Shown here piece after piece: positions 35,973-45,751 of a stretch of 64,000 bases of DNA. The position numbers and the translations under genes were made by a program. This stretch comes from Taxillus chinensis. Its lineage: Eukaryota > Streptophyta > Magnoliopsida > Santalales > Loranthaceae. Location: the NCBI GenBank assembly GCA_023512835.1, contig CM042089.1, positions 28,524,440 to 28,588,439 of the forward strand, read 5' to 3'. The notes under the pieces were generated by a model that had not been told where the DNA came from, did no database searches, and saw nothing but the letters and a program-made list of their open reading frames with translations. The first letter of the stretch is position 1, and the number at the start of each line of letters is the position of its first letter.

Positions 35973-37222
35973 TGTCGTGCCACCAAATCTCAATAGATCT
36001 AATCTTAGAAATATGACTTCCTCATGCCCACACCTAAATGGTCAAGTGCTTAATGAGTAGTACTGACACGGACAACACAACAAGTGTTGTCCAAAGTGTA
36101 GATGTACAATTATATAATAGAGCTATTCTCATACATTCCCAAATGAATGCATAGGTATCAAAACAAAATAGAAATATATATTAATCCAATGAAATCAAAA
36201 TATATAAGAGTAAACAATCATAAACATGTGAATCAACATATCATAAACATGGAATCCCACACCATACAAGTCCAAATAGTCCAAATACTACAGCTGTCAT
36301 AGACCCATGTATGTTTGAGAAAATAAAATAATAAGAGTAACTAAAACAACAATGGATAAGTCATGAAAGGCCCACCCTATATCAAGAATGATGCAATTTG
36401 CACAGTTGTAATGTCCAGAGACTACCTCCTACCGAACCTAAAAGGAAGCATTAACAGATTAGGGTGAGCATAAAAACCCAGTGGGTGACCTACAACTCTA
36501 CACTACCTTATAAACTCCTAAAACTCTCATACTACATGCTTAGTACATGCATGTGCCAGTGTAGTGTCCTAAACTATCAAAACAGATAACCATATCATTA
36601 TATATAGAAAAACAACATTCATAAATGAGAACACAAGATATTCTACCATAATATAAACATTCCAATAATCACCCATTCTCTCGTAGTCACAATAAAAGAG
36701 TTACTTCATAACTAGCCATATGTGAGACTTATGACCTTATGGCAATCACATATAGGACAGCAGAAACTCTCGAATCATACCACCACATGTATAATTATCC
36801 TTGTTGATCAACCAACCACATGTGCAATCCATGCCTATACTAGTCCAAACTCCAATTTCTAAAACACCTAAATTCTAGGTTTTCACACAATTTCTCAAAT
36901 TTCTTCAAAATTGATTAAGAAAAAACCAAATTAATTATTGTGGACATAGAACCACCCACCTGGGTTAATCCTTGAAGAGCGATTCATCTAAAACACTAAA
37001 ATCCTAGACCTCTTTTTCTTCCTTCGCCAAGCACAGAACGAAGATACATACGATCCCTTTTCTTCATATATATATATATATTGATTTATTTATTTGTTTT
37101 AAACTAATAATAATAATACTTTCCCATTTTAACAATACCAAAAAGCACCAAAATACACTTAAATTACAAAAATATTAACAATCATACCTTAGGGTCCTGA
37201 ACTCCAAATTTGATTCAATTAG
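35973..37222 (-). mobile_element. Ty3-like LTR fragment
   Basis: The plus strand starts TGTCGTGCC, probably a worn TGTCACGCC end. The block order, including a CCAGTGTAGTGTCC stretch near 36550, follows the LTR at 58321-60487 in the same orientation. There is no primer site or coding sequence, and the upper border is unclear. Confidence 0.4.
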
Positions 37223-38143
37223 TGTAATGACCCGTGTTTGGGCAAGGACTTTTGTTCAGACAGTTAGCGGGAGTTCGAGGGCGCAGTGCCTCGGCAGGGG
37301 TCACGCTGCCCAGTCAGCAAGCAGGGCTCAAGGGAGTAACACCCCGAAAGCTAAATTATCTTGGAGAAGCTAAAATGGATTTTTGTGTGAAGACTTGGTC
37401 GTTGTAGCCATGGTCTATGTGGGAGTGGTTGACGTGGTCGAACTGGCATAGTGAGTGGTCGATGGCGACCAGAGGAGATTCCAAAAAGTTTGGTCGATAC
37501 GAGATTAATTTCGATGTGTGGTCGACGTATGGTTGACGTGGTCAAGGTCGACCAGAGCAGTTTCCCGAGAGTTTTTCCATGCATGTTGATCGTCATGGAA
37601 GATAGTCGACCTGTGATCGACATGAGGTCGACGTGGTCAACCCAGCTATAGATTGACCTTGTTCGAGGTGCAAATTGGTCGACGTGGGTGTTTGGTCGAC
37701 ATGAGAAAAGGTAGTCAATGTGGTCAATCCCGCGATGTTTTTTGTTGACATCGACCCTAAGTCAGTGCATTTTTTATAATACGTCATATTTTCCTGTGAT
37801 TTTAGGTTTCCTGGGTTTTGTTTTTGGAAGCCGTCAGAGAGAGAGAGATCGATGTCGGTTCGATCATTGCCGCTGCGTTCTTGGAAGGGGAAGGCGCTTA
37901 TCGGAGTGGAGCAAGGAGCAAGGAAGATCCTTCATGTCGAAACCCTAACGCAACCGAGCTTGAGGTAAGGATTCTATACCTCTTGAACCTATTCTAGGGC
38001 TGGATCTTGAGGTGAATAATATGTGTATGTATTATGTAAATTCATATAGGTATAATCTCTTATATGAATGTTGGCTTTCATTGGCGTGTTATAATTATGA
38101 GTGTCGATGAGTCCGTGGTTAGTCAGGATTAAGGGTCCGTTTA
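37223..38143 (+). mobile_element. Ty3-like LTR, left part, split by the LARD-like element
   Basis: Begins TGTAATGACC. It contains a GTCGAC-rich repeat block, a GAGAGAGAG leader-like stretch and a splice-donor-like GAGGTAAGG near 37960. It ends in GTTTA, where the LARD-like element starts; matching GTTTA and similarly G/T-rich sequence resume at 60488. Confidence 0.5.
37385..37745. repeat. GTCGAC/GTGGTC microrepeat block
   Basis: Over a dozen imperfect copies of TGGTCGACGTGGTC-like words. A complementary block, rich in CATCGACCACAT-like words, lies at about 61830-62110. Confidence 0.65.
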
Positions 38144-38399
38144 CATTTTTTTAAATATCAAATTAATATTATCAAGCACAACTAAATTAAGTTTTTAATG
38201 TCAAATTAATGGAAACACACCACAGATAATATCTTTGATGCTAAATTATAAATATCAACTCAATAATACTTACAATATTTACACTATAAGTTTTAAGCCC
38301 ACAAAATGTATATATTTGACATACCAAACCAGCCCAAGCACAACATTATCTTTATTATTAGTATTATTATTAGTATTATTTTTAAATCATTTGATTTAA

Positions 38400-38740
38400 T
38401 ATACGGCGCCGACTCCATCACCCACTATTATCACTTGCGCCAACTCCATCATCCACGACGTGCGTACTAGACCCACGGCGTGCGTACCAGATCCATGGCA
38501 GCGGCTCAGATGCCGCCGCCCCATTCTCTCCCTCTACACCAACGCAGCAAGACGTTCGGGCGCGCGAGCGCGGGCGGCGCGCAGGTGCACGAGGTGCACG
38601 GACATTCCACAGGCGGCGGTTGCCGCCGCCCCTTCCCCTTCTCCCATCTCCACCGCACGGGCGGTATTTGCCGCTGCTCTTCTTCCACCTCCATGCCAGC
38701 AAGGTTGCTCCAACGCACACGCACCAACGACAACGACTCA
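38400..38740. other. GC-rich segment inside the LARD 3' LTR
   Basis: A sharply GC-rich block in AT-rich LTR sequence, repeated at 59585-59955. Open frames run through it on both strands, but none resembles a known protein and indels between the two copies do not preserve them. It may be a captured gene or CpG-island fragment. Confidence 0.5.
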
Positions 38741-38750
38741 TACATAGAAT

Positions 38751-38751
<1 letters not shown>

Positions 38752-38785
<34 letters not shown>
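38752..38785. repeat. (TA)n microsatellite
   Basis: About 16 TA units in the LARD 3' LTR. In the 5' LTR the same place has a mixed (TA)n(TG)n tract. Confidence 0.9.
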
Positions 38786-38788
<3 letters not shown>

Positions 38789-39271
38789 ATGTATATTTTC
38801 ATATAAAACTTCAACCCATATTGATTCTACAATCTGTGTTCATGCAATAGGCTAATCAAGTATTAAGAATCACCTACCTCTTGCCTTCCGAAAGGATTAA
38901 ACTCGCAAGAACGGTCTAGAATCGGAGAAGAACGACAAAGAACGCGAAGAACAATATGCACTCCCCTCCGACGGCTAGGGTTTTTCAAAATAGAGTCATA
39001 ATGAATAATAAAACCCTCAAACCCTATTTTTAATTAAAATTCGTCCTCCTTTTTATAATTTCCAAAAGGCCCTCATAAATTTTATTTTTCAGTTATTAAC
39101 CCTCAATTTAGCTCCCAAAAATTACTAAATAACCCCTGAAGGCTTCTGGACCTCAAATTAGGCCCAAATATAGTTAAAACGATTGTATTAATGGCCACAT
39201 TATCAAAATAACTTTTTTTGAACATCAAATATAGATTATAAGTTATGCTAACACATATACGGATCCTTACA

Positions 39272-39284
39272 TCCTCCCCACCTT
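39272..39284 (-). other. Polypurine tract of the LARD-like element
   Basis: Minus strand AAGGTGGGGAGGA directly before TGTAAGGATCC. A second, similar junction lies 328 bp inside (TAAGGGCGAGAGAA before TGTAAGGAT, near 39599-39613). Confidence 0.7.
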
Positions 39285-41668
39285 AGAACTATTCGTCCTC
39301 GAAAAGCCAACTGAATCAAATGTCACAACTATCATCATAAGATGTCATAGACCTCGATATCCAACCAAGCCCACACCCACATGAATATAATTATTGACAC
39401 CTATTCTGACACACCCAAAACATCCTACAAATTTATTAACCCACAAGCGCCGAGCTGATACAATATCTACCATAGACTGAAACTAGCATGTGCTCTTAAT
39501 TAATAATTAATCACATGAATATAATTATGAGAACAACATATAACAAACAAAATAACATAAAACAAACACACATGACACGATATCGGAAAAATCCTTACAT
39601 TCTCTCGCCCTTAGGACTTTTCGTCCCCGAAAAGACTAACCAGCAACAGTCCTAACGATAGGGCAACGCTTAGTCCATCAACCAAGAGCCAGCACAATGC
39701 TTCAGGACATACCATTAACCATTAGGAAGCAACAAGGTATTTATATATTTACATTCCCGTGAACTAACAATGCATCCACTAACCATTTAACATAAGGAGA
39801 GGTTGGCGGGGGGGTTATCATCCTTCTATAAATTATTTATAATCCCTTGCCAACGCAAAAAGGCTTAGATATTCGGATAACACATCCTTAATTAAGTCAC
39901 TTGAAACGCAGCATAACTCACCCAACTCTAGTGGTAACTCTAAACTACAGATAATCATGGTAACAACAACAAGGTTAAATGGACACCTCAACATAGTTAA
40001 ACTGACACCTCAACATAAATCACTGGATCATAGTCGATATGATCACCTATTAAAATCCAATAACCAATCAAATTAACAGATTGCACCACACACAACCACT
40101 ACACGCCAAATACCCAATATCGAACCACTACCAATAACCCCTTGTAATTAATCCACTAAATGACCATCATAACGAATCATTAACGAAACAACACCATACT
40201 AACAACTCCATAACCATACACTACCTCAAAATTATTCCAAGTGGTGCCAACATCACCATCAAAACTAACCATTCTAATAGAACCCATAACAATAAGGATT
40301 AACATTATAACCCAAAAATCCATCAAAGCACTATTAGCTTAGATCAATAGGGTAAACACACCACCTCAATTAAATATTGCATTACCAAAGTCCAACAACC
40401 TACCCTCATATAACTAATATCCCCCAACAACCACAACAAGTACACAATGCTTTATGAGTCATGACTGCATATTAAAAACGCATATCGGCCATGCAACAAT
40501 CATAGATAGAAAAACCAAACAAAACAACATCAAAATATCAATAATTATGTGAATAACATATACTACCATGAAGGGGAAGAAAGGTCGTACCCTAATAAGC
40601 TCCACCAAACAATGTAAGATGTCATTGAATTACAACCAAGTCCCCTTACAGAGAGGATTCCATAAACAAGCAACAAACTCGGCTACCACAACAACACGTC
40701 ATACTAATATCACCAAGGGAAAGCTCATCAAGCTAATCCCACCATAAACCATTCACCAATTCCACATCATCATGCTTACCACCAATCAATCCAGCCAAAC
40801 GATCAATAAACAAGGTCCATCCTAGTTTCACCACGTGTCACCACACAAAATAATAATGTATGTAACTAACAACAAACCAGTCAAAGTGAAACAAGGCAAC
40901 AATAAGAAATACTATTATTGTTACACTCAGGCATAGATACACAACACGGTACACATCTCAATCACACATCATAATAAATAAACAGGTTAAAAATAACATT
41001 TATAATTAAGATAACCAAGCAAGCACAATCACAGCCACAGCCACACAAGCTTCCATATCCACAACCACACAGGCTCCACAACCACACAGGCTACCATAAC
41101 TATAGCCACATAGGCTCCACAGCCACATAGGCTCCCACAATTCCAGATAGCACCCTCTCAAGCACATCACAATAATATGCGTTCACATTACATCAAATAA
41201 CACATGTAGTCGTATCACACAACTATACCCCAAAACAGGGCAAAAGTCCACAACATGTCATTTGCACGCCATATCATATGAAGATTATCCAAACAATCAT
41301 ACAATGTGGTAATCCACATTGATATCAATCGACATGAATCACAATAATATTTAACACAGAGTTGATCATCATTATTTATTCATTTATTTACTATTGTTAC
41401 TAGTTTTGTAAGTATATTATTTATGTTTTTTTAGTTTTATTGTATATTTACCATTCTTATCAATAACCGGTTACACGCACCAACATAGTCCACCACAAGC
41501 CAACACCACACAAGGTGCATGCAACCAACAACGAGCAACTACTCAAAAACAAGCAGGCCAACAACCCATCAATATTTACACAATTATAATGGCAATCGAG
41601 CCAAGGAAAAAGGCATACCCAAGAATGCTCAACACTATTCACTAACATTCAACCAAAATCTTATATAA
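39285..41668 (-). other. LARD internal region, 3' part
   Basis: AC-rich on the plus strand. No gag or pol motif was found in any frame. At 41020-41160 it has repeats of a CACAGCCACATAGGCT-like word, whose complement recurs at about 60700-60850. Confidence 0.55.
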
Positions 41669-41784
41669 CATTTCAACTGACTAGTAGCATTTAACCAAGT
41701 CAACATACGACGACTGAAAAATTGATATACAGATTTAACATTTAACTATACCTTAAAGTCATAAGCAATATAGCTCCCATTATT
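41669..41784. repeat. 116-bp flank duplication, left copy
   Basis: Nearly identical to 56388-56503 in direct orientation. The left copy ends where the shortened Element II LTR begins; the right copy begins exactly at the outer edge of the 5' LTR. It is far too long to be an integrase target duplication. Confidence 0.9.
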
Positions 41785-42757
41785 ATTCCTTGGTAATCTC
41801 TCTACCTTAGTAATGCGTTCAGCACTAACTATTCCTTGGTAATCTCTCTGCCTTGACTGCTGTGGTTTGTGGAGCTCAAGATCTTGGGTTTGAAGAGTAT
41901 AAGTGCCTTTGTGAGTTCCCAAATATAATTGAGGTTGTGTCCACATATCCGGGTGATCCACGTGTAAGATTCTTCAGGTTCTCAACAAGTTTGTCTTACA
42001 TCGGGACACCACGAGCTGATAACTTTAAATGCGGTAGTTTGAAGTAGCATCTTCTTGGTCCGGTGTAATTTTTCCTTACTCCGTTGCTAATGAAGCTCGG
42101 AACCTTACTCTGTGTCAGTGGTTGCTTACTCCGTATCTATTAGGTACTGGAATCCTTAGTCCATGTCAGTGCTTCCTTATTCCGCATGTTAGTTCCTTAC
42201 TCCGTATGTAAGTTCCTTACTCCGTATGTAAGTTCCTTACTCCGTATGAGTGAGTGGCCCGGATTCCTTACTCCGCATCTAATTTCCTTACTCCGTGCGA
42301 ATAAAGACTCGGGTCCTTATTCCGCATCAATACTTCCTTACTCCGTATGTATAAAAGACTCGGATCCCTTACTCCGTGTCTTCTTTAGTTCGCTTGAGGG
42401 GAAGACTTAACCTTTTACTTCGTGCGACCTTGTAGACCAAGACTCTTACTCCGCATCAGTTTGACTTCCGTTTGAGGCATTAGGAACATATTCCATAATT
42501 CGTAGCTTTTAAGTTCTTAGTCCGCACGAATGTTCCTTATTCCGTATGTATTGGTGACTTGGTTATTTACCAAGTGTTTGACGACACTCACTCTTGTCCG
42601 GATCAGGATTATGTATCCAGTCCTTAGCTTTGCTCTCACGAGTGTATCTCCGGATTAATAACATATCTTCTGCAACAATCAAAGAAACACAAAAGATCTC
42701 AGATCAAATTACATAAGGCTTTATCAGCATTATCCAAATTTTGGGCTTGATCCAACA
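41785..42757 (-). repeat. 3' LTR of Element II, truncated
   Basis: Sense start TGTTGGATC at 42757. Homology to the 5' LTR begins at about 41812 (AATGCGTTCAG). The 27 bp before that repeat ATTCCTTGGTAATCTCTCT, a word found 40 bp further inside the LTR, so they look like templated filler at a repaired break. Confidence 0.88.
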
Positions 42758-42770
42758 ATCTCCCCTAATT
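42758..42770 (-). other. Polypurine tract of Element II
   Basis: Minus strand AATTAGGGGAGAT abuts TGTTGGATC. Confidence 0.85.
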
Positions 42771-42900
42771 ATGGATATGCCCAAACCCTTTGTAATCTGA
42801 TCTGGTAAGCAGTGCAAAAAGATAACATATAGAATATACATCACAACCAATTTCATTCATCAGCAACAGAATACAATTCAGCCTTTATACAAGATTTTCA

Positions 42901-45629
42901 TTAAGGTACATAAGGCTTACTATACTTAAGGATCATAGTTGTTGCTTTCTCTCTAAGCTTCATTGTCTGCTTCATCGTATAAGTGGTGTGTTAGCTCCAA
43001 AATTTGTCCACAGTTAAGAATGACTTGATGAAGTAACAGACAAAGGCCTCGCAGCTATCTTCATCCGGCTGTTGTGGCACTTGCTTCTTGCCCCGGAATG
43101 TCGCCTTCAGCTTCTCAGTTGGACTCAAGGGTGTGATGCCCAACTCTTTATATAATCCAGCTTTCTTCACAACTTCAGTCAGCCTGAGACATAGTGGTTC
43201 CCATTGATTCTTTCTTAGATAATGCTCCACAATATGATGAGAATCAATCAGAATCATTTGTTTGGACTGAATCATGAAGACAGCCATCATGAAATGTGGC
43301 GACATGATCCGGTACGGAATGAGGATAGTTGAGAGAGTTTTCCATGGCTTGCTATCCTCAGCAGTTCCGTCGATGAAGGACTGAATGAGATCTACACTGG
43401 GAAGATAGCCTTCATTCCAAAGACGGCGAACTTCAAACAAGTGCCCATCCTTGTATAGAGATGGAAACAGCCTCATCTCCATTTTAGCATCCCTAGAGAA
43501 GTTGTCAATGTCTTCTGTTGTAAAGAGTCCTTTTTCCGAACAAAGGATCCGAATGTCGTCTGGGGGAAAAAGGGTACAGGTCAGAGAGACATCTTCTCTC
43601 GGCAGAAGACACAGCATAGGACTTCATTGCCTTACGCACGCTTCCATCCGCATTAGAAGGGTCACACGCCGCGTATGATGGGAGGAAGGTGTCAGCTGCG
43701 GATGGAGAGGATGGAGGAAGAGCTGCACTCGAGGAGCTTGGGCCGAGAGAAGCGGCTACGTTTGGGAATTTGGACTCCCTGAAGCAATGAAGAGGCAGGC
43801 CGCTTCTCAGCACGAGTGGATGGTTGAGGTGCAGGAGGAACAGAAGGATCAGATGACACTTTCTCCTCCGGTTTGGCAGATCGCCGGGAAGCAACGGGAG
43901 GGCGAGCCATCGTGTGCGCTAGGTCCGCGAATGAGGTAGACAAGGAATGGACGGACGAGGCAACGAGATCCATCTTCTGTTCCATGGAAGTGGAGGAATC
44001 AGTGAGAGCAAAGAGGAGTTGGGCGCCAAGTGCATCAACCTTGGCGGCGATGGCGGATATTTGGGCGCTATGAGCTTGAGCGTGGCGGTCCAGCTGGGTG
44101 GAGAGCATAGCGTCGAAGTGGACCGTGCCAAAAGAAGCACGCCCAATGACCAACTCGGGAGCTTTGGAAGACTCCTCCGCATGAACAGGAGCAGGAGTGC
44201 GCTGGGCAGAGGAGTCCGCAGGAGTATCAGCAGCAGCAGCAAAAGGGGCATCCGGAGGATCAGAGGCATCCGGAGCAGCAGACCCGCTTTGACCAGAGAG
44301 GTCAATAACGGGAATGGCGGTAGCAGGAGAAGAAGGTCCAGCCTTAGTAGGGGAAGAACTCCGTGCGGCATGGACCGGGCTGGAAGGTGTAGGGAACGGC
44401 ACATCTGGAATGGAGGCCGGCGTAAGAAAGCCTTGGTCCAAGTTCCAGATGATCATGGTCTCCGGGGATTGGGTATGGCGCGTGTAAAACACCCGGAGAT
44501 CGGTGTCAGGAATGGAGGCAGTGTGGGCAAGGCTGAAACGGAGCCATAGGTCCGTTAAGGTGTCGGTGGAGAGATGGTCAAGGTAATCTCGAGGTTGAGG
44601 TAGGGGAGGCAAAGGGGCTTCTGGAGTAGATGCCAGGACATCAGCAATGACGGCAGCAACAGCGGTATCAACCGCGGCAGCAATGGTGGAAGTGGAGGGT
44701 GTGGGGACATCCGCAGCAGAAGGGGCTGAGGAAACAGGTTTAGGAACGCTGCACTGAGAGGGCCCCGCAACCTCGGAAGGGTCACCACGGACGCTGTGCT
44801 GGGAAGCCCGAGAAACGGAGGGTGCAGCAACAAACCGAATCCGGGAGGACCGGTGAGCAGAGTTGACCTCTGGGTCATGGCTGGCAGAGGGGTCACCAAC
44901 AGAACTGCCTTGTTGTTCCACGGCAGGGAGAGGGCGGAGAGCTGCAGAGGGACGACGGGCTGTCATGTTCCCATCAGGCGTCAGATAGCGAAGGTAATAG
45001 GCCGGAGGGAATGAAACAGCATCATAGCGGGCGAAATGGTCCGGATGAAGATGCTGGAAGACAATGCTGAGTATGCGCCTGAAAGAACGGTTCTTGGGTC
45101 CAGTCTGCAGTAATCGGAACAAAAATGTCCCCCAGTCCATGGGAAGACCTTCGAAAACGACGTACATGGCCAGAAGAAGGTCGTACGGAACGGAGTCCAG
45201 GGCGGATGTGCGAGCCAGTAAACATCGACTCAAGATGGTCGCCATACAGCGATAGCAACCTTGGAAGGACTTCACCTTGTATTCCTTGCCTTTGTAGGTG
45301 CAACCCATAGAAGCTGCCATGGGATCGGCATCGGGGCGCTGTGGTTCACCGGGGGGTAGATGGAGAGCAGTGCGGAGAACGGCGGGGTTAATGAGGATGG
45401 ATTCACCGCGAACATAGGAAATGATGGAGTCGGTGGTACAACGAATCCGTTGGTAAAACTCAAGAATGTCATCTATAAGAAGATCGACAGGATTGGAGAT
45501 CAAGTTGAGTATATGCGAGGCTTCTAGTAGAGGGCGAAGATGGAAAAACCAGTCCGGCGGGTTGGAGACAGCACTCCAATCGACCAGATGGCCAGGATTA
45601 ACGCCGGAAAGAGAGATTCTGGGTGCCAT
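42901..45629 (-). pseudogene. Added ORF of Element II: C48-like SUMO protease, nearly intact
   Basis: The first 645 codons from the ATG at 45629 are open. N-terminal domain: residues 1-225, no recognised family, with CMATILSRCLLAR at 128-140 and PMDWGTFLFRLL at 163-174. Ser/Pro/Ala linker: 226-560, with VIDLS at 441-445 (SUMO-interaction-like) followed by Asp residues. Coiled-coil-like stretch: about 505-570. Basic cluster: EKRP then PKRSRF near 610-630, a bipartite nuclear signal by pattern. Frameshifts near 43745 and 43570 lead to the protease domain with His (SPHFM), Asp (ILIDSH) and Gln-Cys (VPQQPDEDSCEAFVC). The Gly after Cys is Glu here, probably harmful. A stop near 42990 removes the last 29 codons; the family stop is at 42901. 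It lies 1.7 kb after pol and 143 bp before the LTR. No signal peptide or membrane segment is seen, so it is not an envelope protein. Confidence 0.85.
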
Positions 45630-45743
45630 TGTAGATGAAGGTTAAAGGTCGAGAGGAAAGGTGAGGTCTTGGGGATTGAAGGAGCAACGAGAGGTTTAGG
45701 GATTTGAAATGAGCAATACTCGTGCTTCGCAGGAATGACCTGA

Positions 45744-45751
45744 ATATATAA
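45744..45751 (-). promoter_or_regulatory. TATA-like box upstream of the Element II added ORF
   Basis: TTATATAT on the minus strand, about 118 bp before the ATG at 45629. Confidence 0.45.

Larger units (their letters stand above)
38144..39271 (-). repeat. 3' LTR of the LARD-like element, shortened
   Basis: Matches 59328-60487 closely. Sense start TGTAAGGATCC. It ends in AAAAAAATG at the GTTTA flank rather than at GGGGGCGTGACA. A TATAAAAAGG box (39048-39057, minus) is present; the 5' LTR copy has an extra base there (TATTAAAAAGG). Confidence 0.8.

Noticed and set aside
38418..38814. Overlapping ORFs in the GC-rich LTR block
   Set aside because: Frames exist on both strands and are not preserved between the two LTR copies because of a 30-bp indel.
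41669..41784. 116-bp direct repeat as the target duplication of Element II
   Set aside because: Copia integrases give about 5 bp; the repeat is joined to a truncated LTR with filler, which fits break repair instead.
43873..45310. Several long plus-strand ORFs opposite the added ORF of Element II
   Set aside because: They are antisense shadows of the GC-rich Ser/Pro/Ala linker and are not shared in frame with Elements I and III.
42901..45629. Added ORF as a retroviral envelope-like gene
   Set aside because: Its position fits an env-like ORF, but no signal peptide, membrane segment or glycoprotein-like pattern is seen, and the C-terminus has C48 protease motifs.
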